This document shows positions 1 to 5,499 of a stretch of DNA of 5,499 nt, piece by piece. Every line of letters starts with the position of its first letter. Position 1 is the stretch's first letter. Source of the DNA: Pseudomonadota bacterium (GTDB taxonomy: Bacteria > Pseudomonadota > Alphaproteobacteria > Acetobacterales > Acetobacteraceae); the NCBI GenBank assembly GCA_021819535.1, contig JAKAQU010000217.1, forward strand, positions 1-5,499, in the 5' to 3' direction. The position numbers were made by a program, and so were the translations under genes. The notes below the pieces were generated by a model. The model saw nothing but the letters and a program-made list of their open reading frames with translations, did not search any database and was not told where the DNA came from.

Positions 1-1103
1 CGATCTCCGCGTTGGGCGCAGAGTTCGATGAAATGCGCACCCTTTTCGGCCGATTCGGAAAACAGGATGCCGTTATTGGCGATGATCCCGACGGGATAGC
101 CGTGGATATGGGCGAATCCGGTGACCAGCGTTGACCCGTAAAGACGCTTGAATTCATCGAGCGTGCTGTCATCGACGATGCGGGCGATGATTTCGCGCAC
201 CTCGAAGCTCTGGCGCGGATCTTTCGGGATGATGCCGCGCAGCTCGGCAGGATCGTAGCGCGGCGGCGCGGGCGCGCGAAGAGCGAGGCCGACCGGCTTC
301 ACGCCGTTGAGATGGCCGACGATGCGCCGCGCGATGGCGAGCGCGTGTTCGTCGTTCTCGGCAAGATGATCGGCAACCCCCGAGATTTTGGCGTGCAATT
401 CGCCGCCGCCGAGATCCTCCGCGCTCACCACCTCGCCGGTCGCGGCTTTGACGAGGGGGGGGCCACCGAGAAAAATCGTGCCCTGGTTGCGGACGATGAT
501 GCTCTCGTCCGACATCGCCGGAACATAGGCGCCGCCGGCGGTGCAGGAGCCCATGACCACGGCGATCTGGGCAATGCCGGCCGCCGACATTTGCGCCTGA
601 TTGTAGAAGATGCGGCCGAAATGCTCGCGATCGGGAAAAACCTCGTCTTGCGTTGGAAGATTGGCGCCGCCCGAATCGACGAGATAGAGGCAGGGCAGGC
701 GGTTTTCGAGCGCGACCGCTTGTGCGCGAAGATGTTTTTTTACGGTGATCGGAAAATAGCTTCCGCCTTTGACCGTGGCGTCATTGGCGATGACCATGCA
801 TTCACGCCCGCTGATCCGGCCGATCCCGGTGACGATGCCGCCCGCCGGCACCGCGCCGTCATACATCCCGAACCCGGCGAGCGGCGAGAGTTCGAGAAAT
901 GGTGAGCCGGGATCGAGCAACAGCCTGATCCGCTCGCGCGGCAGCTTTTTCCCGCGCGCGAGATGCCGCGCCGCCGCCTCAGCCCCGCCGCCCGCCGCAA
1001 TGGCGGCGAGTTTGGCGTCCAAGTCTTCGAGCAGCGCTGCCATCGCCGCGGAATTTTCATGAAATTGCGCCGAGCGCGGATCGATGGTCGAGGAAATTCG
1101 CAT
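1..1103 (-). CDS. mccB: 3-methylcrotonyl-CoA carboxylase, carboxyltransferase (beta) subunit, 3' end truncated by window edge
   Basis: Second half-reaction of leucine catabolism's biotin carboxylase: transfers carboxyl from carboxybiotin on MccA to 3-methylcrotonyl-CoA, giving 3-methylglutaconyl-CoA (cytosol). The window holds 367 codons plus two bases of a family usually near 535 residues, so roughly the last third is missing. Visible: N-terminal family signature with DPRS at 8-11; carboxyltransferase N-domain with VDSGGANLP (142-150), CTAGGAYVPAMSDE (187-200) and GGPPLVKAATGE (213-224); start of the C-domain with IIPKDPR (291-297) and GIIANNGILFSESAEKG (339-355). SDESIIVRNQGTIFLGGPP is methylcrotonyl- rather than propionyl-CoA-carboxylase-like. 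The ATG lies one base after the ivd stop (TGA-G-ATG) with only a weak purine stretch upstream, so translation is probably coupled to ivd. This start is preferred over Met21 because the conserved DPRS segment precedes Met21. Geranyl-CoA carboxylase beta is the main alternative, but ivd next door favours the leucine enzyme. The usual LGGADLHC is LGGGELHA here (231-238). Confidence 0.95.
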   Translation of the reverse strand, partial: MRISSTIDPRSAQFHENSAAMAALLEDLDAKLAAIAAGGGAEAAARHLARGKKLPRERIRLLLDPGSPFLELSPLAGFGMYDGAVPAGGIVTGIGRISGRECMVIANDATVKGGSYFPITVKKHLRAQAVALENRLPCLYLVDSGGANLPTQDEVFPDREHFGRIFYNQAQMSAAGIAQIAVVMGSCTAGGAYVPAMSDESIIVRNQGTIFLGGPPLVKAATGEVVSAEDLGGGELHAKISGVADHLAENDEHALAIARRIVGHLNGVKPVGLALRAPAPPRYDPAELRGIIPKDPRQSFEVREIIARIVDDSTLDEFKRLYGSTLVTGFAHIHGYPVGIIANNGILFSESAEKGAHFIELCAQRGD

Positions 1104-1107
1104 CTCA
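1101..1107 (-). promoter_or_regulatory. ivd stop / mccB start junction (likely translational coupling)
   Basis: The minus strand reads TGAGATG: the ivd TGA stop, one base, then the mccB ATG. The sequence just upstream has only a weak purine-rich match (around ACGAGA), poorer than at the other three internal starts. Re-initiation by ribosomes finishing ivd is the simplest explanation; this is inferred from spacing only. Confidence 0.55.
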
Positions 1108-2280
1108 GGCGGTCTCGTTGAACAATTCGCGGCCGATCAGCATGCGGCGGATTTCAGAAGTGCCAGCGCCAATCTCGTAAAGCTTGGCATCGCGCAAAAG
1201 CCTCCCGGTCGGATAGTCGTTGATATAGCCATTGCCGCCGAGACACTGGATCGCTTCGAGCGCCATCCAGGTCGCGCGCTCGGCGGCGTAGAGAATGGCG
1301 CCGGCCGCGTCCTTGCGATTGGTCTCGCCGCGATCGCAACTGGCGGCGACCGCATAGACATAGGCCCGCGCCGCGTTCAGCGTCACATACATATCGGCGA
1401 TTTTGCCCTGCATGAGTTGGAATTCGCCGATCGGGCGGCCGAACTGGTGGCGTTCGTGGACATAGGGCAGGACGACATCCATGCAGGCCTGCATGATGCC
1501 GAGCGGCCCGGCCGCGAGCACCGTGCGCTCGTAATCGAGCCCGCTCATCAGCACATTGACCCCACGCCCGACCGCGCCGAGCACGTTCTCCGCCGGCACT
1601 TCGCAGTCGGCGAACACCAATTCGCCGGTATTGGAGCCGCGCATGCCGAGCTTGTCGAGTTTTTGCGCGCAGGAAAATCCCGCAAAGCCGCGCTCGACGA
1701 TGAAAGCGGTGATGCCGCGCGGCCCGGCCTCGGGATCGGTCTTGGCATAGACGACGATGACATCGGCGTCCGGGCCGTTGGTGATCCACATCTTGGTGCC
1801 GTTGAGCACGAAACGATCGCCGCGCCGCTCGGCCCTGAGGCGCATGGAGACGACATCCGAGCCCGCGCCCGGCTCGCTCATCGCCAGTGCCCCGATTTTG
1901 GTCCCGGCGGCCAGACCCGGCAGATAGCGCGATTTTTGCGCCTCCGTTCCATTGCGCCTAATCTGGTTGACGCAAAGGTTAGAATGCGCACCATAGGAAA
2001 GCCCGACGGAAGCCGAGGCGCGGCTGATTTCCTCCATCGCGACGCAATGGGCGAGATAGCCAAGACCGGTGCCGCCATACGCCTCCTCGACGGTGATGCC
2101 AAGGAGGCCGAGCGCGCCCAATTTCGGCCAGAGATCGGGGGGGAAATCATTGTCGCGATCGATGGCGGCGGCGCGCGGCGCGATTTCGACGCTCGCGAAT
2201 CGTGCCACTTGCTCGCGCAGCATGTCGATTTCCTCGCCGAGTGCGAAATTGAGCCCGCCCGGCGTGTTGACGATGGCCAT
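1105..2280 (-). CDS. ivd: isovaleryl-CoA dehydrogenase
   Basis: FAD flavoenzyme (also called LiuA) oxidising isovaleryl-CoA to 3-methylcrotonyl-CoA, the third step of leucine breakdown; electrons go to ETF. Complete at 391 residues, the normal size. Seen: N-terminal helical domain ending near YGGTGLGY (68-75); middle beta domain with SEPGAGSD (135-142) and MWITNGPDADV (164-174); C-terminal helical domain with RHQFGRPIGEFQLMQGKIADM (277-297) and QCLGGNGYINDYP (345-357). The deciding feature is the catalytic base: Glu251 in GLDYER (247-252), the helix-G position used by isovaleryl-CoA dehydrogenases, while the usual C-terminal EGT motif is replaced by AGT (372-374). The ATG has a GAGGA Shine-Dalgarno sequence 7 nt upstream, just after the stop of the acyl-CoA synthetase gene. 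The next gene, mccB, uses this enzyme's product, which fits the assignment. No truncation or frameshift is visible. Confidence 0.96.
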   Translation of the reverse strand: MAIVNTPGGLNFALGEEIDMLREQVARFASVEIAPRAAAIDRDNDFPPDLWPKLGALGLLGITVEEAYGGTGLGYLAHCVAMEEISRASASVGLSYGAHSNLCVNQIRRNGTEAQKSRYLPGLAAGTKIGALAMSEPGAGSDVVSMRLRAERRGDRFVLNGTKMWITNGPDADVIVVYAKTDPEAGPRGITAFIVERGFAGFSCAQKLDKLGMRGSNTGELVFADCEVPAENVLGAVGRGVNVLMSGLDYERTVLAAGPLGIMQACMDVVLPYVHERHQFGRPIGEFQLMQGKIADMYVTLNAARAYVYAVAASCDRGETNRKDAAGAILYAAERATWMALEAIQCLGGNGYINDYPTGRLLRDAKLYEIGAGTSEIRRMLIGRELFNETA

Positions 2281-2287
2281 CGGCGTA

Positions 2288-2292
2288 TCCTC
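2288..2292 (-). promoter_or_regulatory. ribosome binding site of ivd
   Basis: GAGGA on the minus strand begins directly after the TGA stop of the synthetase gene and ends 7 nt before the ivd ATG. It fills part of the 12-nt gap and fixes the ivd start. There is no room here for a separate promoter or terminator. Confidence 0.7.
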
Positions 2293-3972
2293 TCAGGAAA
2301 GTTCAGGAAAATCGTCTTCGCGGAATTCGCCTTCCTTGCGGGCATCACCAAGCGCGGCTTCCGCGCGGCGAAGTTCGACACGCCGGATCTTGCCGGAAAT
2401 GGTTTTCGGCAATTCGGTGAATTCGAGACGTCGGATGCGCTTGTAAGGGGCAAGACGCGCGCGCAAATGCTGGAAAATCGACAAGGCCGTCGAGCGATCG
2501 GGGGCGGCATCCGCAACCAGAGTGACGAACGCCTTGGGAACTGCAAGCCGTAGCGGATCGGGTGCGGGCACGACGGCGGCTTCGGCGACCGCCGGATGCT
2601 CGATCAGCACGCTTTCGAGTTCGAACGGTGAAATGCGGTAATCGGAGGCTTTGAAAATATCATCGGCGCGCCCGACATAGGTCAGATAGCCGTCTTCGTC
2701 ACGTGCTGCGACATCGCCGGTATGATAGAAGGTTCCCGCGATTTCCTCGATCCCGCCATCGTCATTCTGATAGCCGCGCATCAGGCCGGCCGGCGGCGGG
2801 TCGAGCGCGATGCAGACGGCGCCCTCGTCCGCGGGCTTGTCGTCGGCCCCGAGGAGTGTGATGCGATAGCCGGGAAGCGGCCTTCCCATCGAGCCCGACT
2901 TGATTTTTTGCCCTGGCGGATTGCCGATCTGCGCCGTGGTTTCGGTCTGTCCGTAGCCATCGCGGATGGTGAGGCCCCAGGCGCGCTCGACCTGCTCGAT
3001 CACTTCGGGATTGAGCGGCTCACCGGCGCCGGTCACTTCGCGGAGCGTGGTTTTCCACGCCGCGAGATCTTCCTGGATCAAAAGCCGCCAGACGGTCGGC
3101 GGCGCGCAGAGCGAAGTGACGCGATGGGCGGTGACGGCATCGAGGAGATCGCGTGCATTGAAGCGCGATTGGTTGAAAATGAACACCGTCGCGCCGGCGT
3201 TCCAGGGCGCGAAGAAGCAACTCCAGGCATGTTTCGCCCAGCCCGGCGAGGAGACGTTGAGATGGAGATCGCCCGGCTTGAGCCCTAGCCAATACATCGT
3301 CGAGAGATGGCCGACGGGATAGGAGCGATGGCTGTGGAGCACGAGTTTGGGCCGCGCCGTGGTGCCGGAGGTGAAATAGAGCAGCAGCGGGTCATCGGCG
3401 CCGGTCTCTCCCGCTGGCGTAAATGTCGCCGATCCCGTCTTGAGGCTTTCGTAATCGATCCACCCCTCTCGAACCGAGCCGACGGCGATGCGGCGAACGC
3501 CGGGATCGAGCCCGGCAAATTTTTCCGCAGCCTCCCCATCGGCGACGAGATAGCGCACCCGCCCGCGCGCGAAGCGATCGGCGAGATCGGATGATGTCAG
3601 CAAGGTCGTCGCCGGCACGACGATGGCGCCGAGCTTCATCGCCGCCAGCATCACCTCCCAAAGGGGCACGACATTGCCGAGCATCAGCAGAATGCGATCG
3701 CCGCGCGCAACGCCGAGGGCGCGGAGCCCATTCGCGATGCGGTTGGAACTTGCGGCGAGTTCGGCGAAGCTGAGCCTTGCCGCCCCCGCGCCGGTGATCA
3801 CCAGCGCCGGCTGGTCGGCACTTGCCCCGCGCGCGAGATGGGCGTCGAACCAGTCGAGTGCCCAGTTGAATTTATCGAGCAGCGGCCAGCGGAAATCGCG
3901 TGCCGCGGTTTCGTAGTCGGTGCGGTTGGCGAACAGGAAATCGCGCGCGCCGCGGAAAGCCTCCGTGCTCAT
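2293..3972 (-). CDS. AMP-forming acyl-CoA synthetase, medium-chain/ACSM-like (ANL superfamily)
   Basis: Activates a carboxylic acid with ATP to an acyl-adenylate and then an acyl-CoA ester; no signal peptide or membrane segment is evident. Complete at 559 residues, normal for the family. Large N-terminal domain: ATP-loop TSGTTARPK (201-209), DGYGQTETT (338-346), SGSMGRPLPGY (359-369), YHTGD (416-420). Small C-terminal domain: GRADDIFKASDYRISPFELE (434-453), and PKTISGKIRR (522-531) with the expected catalytic lysine Lys528. The run SDYRISPFELESVLIEHPAV resembles the mammalian ACSM medium-chain enzymes more than acetyl-CoA synthetase. The loop has Ala206 where the superfamily consensus is Gly. 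The ATG follows the mmsB stop by 5 nt, with GGGAG 8 nt upstream. Position between valine- and leucine-pathway genes suggests a short or branched acid (isobutyrate, isovalerate, 2-methylbutyrate) as substrate; this is inference, and acetoacetate or medium-chain fatty acids remain possible. The C-terminal tail (about 541-559) is acidic and probably flexible. Confidence 0.9.
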   Translation of the reverse strand: MSTEAFRGARDFLFANRTDYETAARDFRWPLLDKFNWALDWFDAHLARGASADQPALVITGAGAARLSFAELAASSNRIANGLRALGVARGDRILLMLGNVVPLWEVMLAAMKLGAIVVPATTLLTSSDLADRFARGRVRYLVADGEAAEKFAGLDPGVRRIAVGSVREGWIDYESLKTGSATFTPAGETGADDPLLLYFTSGTTARPKLVLHSHRSYPVGHLSTMYWLGLKPGDLHLNVSSPGWAKHAWSCFFAPWNAGATVFIFNQSRFNARDLLDAVTAHRVTSLCAPPTVWRLLIQEDLAAWKTTLREVTGAGEPLNPEVIEQVERAWGLTIRDGYGQTETTAQIGNPPGQKIKSGSMGRPLPGYRITLLGADDKPADEGAVCIALDPPPAGLMRGYQNDDGGIEEIAGTFYHTGDVAARDEDGYLTYVGRADDIFKASDYRISPFELESVLIEHPAVAEAAVVPAPDPLRLAVPKAFVTLVADAAPDRSTALSIFQHLRARLAPYKRIRRLEFTELPKTISGKIRRVELRRAEAALGDARKEGEFREDDFPELS

Positions 3973-3977
3973 CGATG

Positions 3978-4877
3978 CTACTCCCGCTTTTGCCCGGAAA
4001 GCCAGGTGAAGGCTGCGGAAAAATCCTTACCCGCCAATCCGGCATCGTTGATGCGCTGATAAAGAGCCGTGGCTTCGGCGCCGAGCGGGGTTGCGGCACC
4101 GCTTGCGTCCGCTGCCTGCTGTGCGAGCTTGAGATCCTTCAACATCAGGGCCGCGGCAAAGCCGGGCGCATAATCGCGGTTGGAGGGCGCGGTCGGCACT
4201 GGGCCCGGCACCGGGCAATAGGAGGTGAGCGACCAGCATTGGCCGGAGGCGGTGGAACTGACCTCGAACAGTTTCTCGCGCGCGAGGCCGAGACGGTCGG
4301 CGAGCACGAAAGCCTCGCACACCGCAAGCATCGAGACGCCGAGGATCATGTTGTTGCAGATTTTTGCCGCCTGTCCCGCGCCCGGCCCGCCGGCATGGAC
4401 GATGTTTTTGCCCATCGCGCCGAGCAAAGGCCTGGCGCGGGTGAAAGCGGCCTCTTCGCCGCCGACCATGAAGGTGAGCGTTCCGGCCTGGGCACCCCCG
4501 ACCCCGCCCGAGACCGGCGCGTCGAGCATCGGAAGTCCAGCCGCGGCCGCGGCCCTCGCCACGTCGCGCGCGGTTTCGACATCGATCGTCGAGCCATCGA
4601 TCAGCAGCACGTCGCGCCCGCGCGCGGCGGCAACGACGCCGCCGGCACCGAGATAAAGATCGCGCACATGCGAGCCCGCCGGCAGCATCGAGATGACCAC
4701 CTCGGCGGCGGAAGCGGCGTCGGCGGCGCTGGAAGCCGCCTCGCCGCCGGCGGCGACGTGGGCGGCGATCGCGGCGGCGCTGAGGTCGAAGCCGCGCACG
4801 CGGTGGCCGGCGCGTATGAGATTGGCCGCCATCGGCGCCCCCATATTGCCGAGACCGATGAAGGCGATATCCGTCAT
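3978..4877 (-). CDS. mmsB: 3-hydroxyisobutyrate dehydrogenase
   Basis: NAD-dependent oxidation of 3-hydroxyisobutyrate to methylmalonate semialdehyde in valine catabolism; beta-hydroxyacid dehydrogenase family, soluble. Complete at 299 residues, the usual length. Seen: Rossmann dinucleotide motif GLGNMG (8-13), with Asp31 (in GFD) placed to favour NAD over NADP; substrate-binding DAPVSGGVGGAQAGTL (119-134); GAGQAAKICNNMILG (166-180), in which Lys172 is the expected catalytic lysine and Asn176 its conserved partner; and KDLKLA (247-252). The segment SGQCWSLTSYCPVPGPVP (211-228) matches the CW...Y.PVPG stretch typical of true 3-hydroxyisobutyrate dehydrogenases, which separates it from tartronate semialdehyde reductase and 6-phosphogluconate-type relatives. 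The start is supported by AGGGGAG 7 nt upstream and by the Rossmann strand beginning at residue 4. An alanine-rich run lies at 47-59. It follows the isobutyryl-CoA dehydrogenase gene by 33 nt; the hydratase and hydrolase linking the two reactions are not in the window. Confidence 0.95.
   Translation of the reverse strand: MTDIAFIGLGNMGAPMAANLIRAGHRVRGFDLSAAAIAAHVAAGGEAASSAADAASAAEVVISMLPAGSHVRDLYLGAGGVVAAARGRDVLLIDGSTIDVETARDVARAAAAAGLPMLDAPVSGGVGGAQAGTLTFMVGGEEAAFTRARPLLGAMGKNIVHAGGPGAGQAAKICNNMILGVSMLAVCEAFVLADRLGLAREKLFEVSSTASGQCWSLTSYCPVPGPVPTAPSNRDYAPGFAAALMLKDLKLAQQAADASGAATPLGAEATALYQRINDAGLAGKDFSAAFTWLSGQKRE
3981..3985 (-). promoter_or_regulatory. ribosome binding site of the acyl-CoA synthetase gene
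   Basis: GGGAG on the minus strand lies in the last codons of mmsB, immediately before its TAG stop and 8 nt before the synthetase ATG. The site therefore sits inside translated sequence, which suggests the two genes are translated in a coupled way. Confidence 0.65.
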
Positions 4878-4884
4878 GCTTGTT

Positions 4885-4891
4885 CTCCCCT
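4885..4891 (-). promoter_or_regulatory. ribosome binding site of mmsB
   Basis: AGGGGAG on the minus strand lies 7 nt before the mmsB ATG, inside the 33-nt gap after the isobutyryl-CoA dehydrogenase stop. It is the strongest Shine-Dalgarno match in the window. The gap shows no convincing hairpin or promoter, so read-through from the upstream gene is expected. Confidence 0.75.
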
Positions 4892-4910
4892 GGACGTTCT
4901 GCCGCCGGGC

Positions 4911-5499
4911 TCAGTTGGCGAGCAGTCGGCGGGCGATGATGACGCGCATGATCTCGTTGGTGCCTTCCAGAATGCGATGGACGCGGAGATCACGCAAATA
5001 GCGCTCGATCGCATAATCCTTGATGTAGCCATAGCCGCCATGAAGTTGCAGCGCCTCGTCGGTGATCTGAAAACAGGAATCGGTTGCAAAGCGCTTGGCC
5101 ATCGCCGCCCGCATGCTGGCATCACTCGCCCTGGCATCGAGGGCGCAGGCGGCGCGATGGACCATCAGCCGCGCGGCTTCGAGATCGGTCGCCATGTCGG
5201 CGAGGCGGAATTGCAGGGCCTGGAAATCGGCGAGGCGCTGGCCGAATTGCCGCCGCTCGCGCACATAGGCGAGGGCGAGATCGAGGGCCGCGCGGGCGCC
5301 GCCGAGCGAGCAGGCGGCGATGTTCACCCGCCCGCCATCGAGCCCGGCGAGCGCGATGCGGAAGCCATCCCCCTCGGCGCCGACCAGGTTCCCGGCCGGC
5401 ACCCGGCAGTCGTTGAAATGGACCAGCGTCGTCGGCTGGCTGTTCCAGCCGAGCTTCCTCTCCGGCTTGCCGAAGCTGAGCCCGGGCGTTCCCTTCTCG
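4911..5499 (-). CDS. isobutyryl-CoA dehydrogenase (ACAD8-like acyl-CoA dehydrogenase), 5' end truncated by window edge
   Basis: FAD-dependent oxidation of isobutyryl-CoA to methacrylyl-CoA in valine catabolism, passing electrons to ETF. Only the C-terminal 195 residues are present, about half of a roughly 380-residue enzyme; the start lies beyond base 5499. Residues below are numbered from the first whole codon. Visible: end of the middle beta domain (GKPERKLGWNSQPT, 10-23); FAD-contact region RRQFGQRLADFQALQFRLAD (82-101); LHGGYGYIKDYAIERYLRD (152-170); and RILEGTNEIMR (174-184), with the canonical catalytic glutamate Glu178 in EGT. GWNSQPT, GLDGGRVNIAACSLG and HGGYGYIKDYA closely match, from memory, human ACAD8 (isobutyryl-CoA dehydrogenase) rather than short-chain butyryl-CoA enzymes. 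mmsB directly downstream supports a valine role. Short/branched-chain (2-methylbutyryl) dehydrogenase is the main alternative. A GTG at 5402 is an internal Val codon, not the gene start. Confidence 0.92.
   Translation of the reverse strand, partial: EKGTPGLSFGKPERKLGWNSQPTTLVHFNDCRVPAGNLVGAEGDGFRIALAGLDGGRVNIAACSLGGARAALDLALAYVRERRQFGQRLADFQALQFRLADMATDLEAARLMVHRAACALDARASDASMRAAMAKRFATDSCFQITDEALQLHGGYGYIKDYAIERYLRDLRVHRILEGTNEIMRVIIARRLLAN

Noticed and set aside
312..905. 197-codon open frame on the plus strand
   Set aside because: Antisense to mccB, with no recognisable motif; a product of the third-position GC bias of the real gene.
740..1060. 106-codon minus-strand open frame near the start of mccB
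   Set aside because: It is a shifted frame of mccB; the mccB frame carries the conserved carboxyltransferase motifs and this one is arginine/serine-rich without any.
1084..2553. 489-codon open frame on the plus strand
   Set aside because: It lies antisense to ivd and the end of the synthetase gene, both well-supported by family motifs. Its translation shows no recognisable domain and is rich in D/R/A/G as expected from the complement of GC-rich codons.
2722..3288. 188-codon open frame on the plus strand
   Set aside because: Antisense to the core of the acyl-CoA synthetase and without recognisable domain features.
4690..4800. GCGGCG-rich stretch that looks like a simple repeat
   Set aside because: It encodes the alanine-rich helices of 3-hydroxyisobutyrate dehydrogenase with irregular spacing; no fixed repeat unit is present.
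4878..4910. Possible promoter or terminator in the 33-nt gap before mmsB
   Set aside because: No -35/-10 pair, stem-loop or T-run is visible; the gap holds only the Shine-Dalgarno sequence.
4911..5402. Reading the dehydrogenase as a small 163-residue protein starting at GTG 5402
   Set aside because: The frame stays open to the window edge and the additional upstream residues (such as GWNSQPT) match the acyl-CoA dehydrogenase family, so the gene is cut by the window and not short.

Overview
The window is a compact bacterial catabolic operon read entirely from the minus strand, so transcription runs from high to low coordinates. Five genes fill almost all of it. In transcription order they are: isobutyryl-CoA dehydrogenase (5' end cut off at base 5499), 3-hydroxyisobutyrate dehydrogenase (mmsB), an AMP-forming acyl-CoA synthetase of the medium-chain (ACSM-like) type, isovaleryl-CoA dehydrogenase (ivd/liuA), and the carboxyltransferase (beta) subunit of 3-methylcrotonyl-CoA carboxylase (mccB/liuB, 3' end cut off at base 1). 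The gaps between genes are 33, 5, 12 and 1 nt. Three of the four internal starts have a clear Shine-Dalgarno sequence, and the fourth gene (mccB) probably depends on translational coupling.

The genes belong to two branched-chain amino acid pathways. The upstream pair is the valine arm: isobutyryl-CoA to methacrylyl-CoA, and later 3-hydroxyisobutyrate to methylmalonate semialdehyde. The downstream pair is the leucine arm: isovaleryl-CoA to 3-methylcrotonyl-CoA, then carboxylation to 3-methylglutaconyl-CoA. The synthetase between the arms plausibly activates a free short or branched acid to its CoA ester and feeds one or both dehydrogenases; its substrate is an inference. Steps not visible here are the enoyl-CoA hydratase and 3-hydroxyisobutyryl-CoA hydrolase (valine), the biotin-carrying alpha subunit MccA, and 3-methylglutaconyl-CoA hydratase and HMG-CoA lyase (leucine). 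They may lie just outside the window or elsewhere in the genome.

The DNA is GC-rich with strong G/C bias at third codon positions, which produces many long spurious open frames on the opposite strand. Protein style and the mixed Val/Leu gene order suggest an aerobic, high-GC proteobacterium, most likely an alphaproteobacterium; this is an impression only. I see no RNA gene, mobile element, CRISPR array, promoter or terminator. The window looks like ordinary core metabolism and I did not find an undescribed system in it. The points most worth checking are the substrate of the embedded synthetase and its non-consensus ATP-loop residue.
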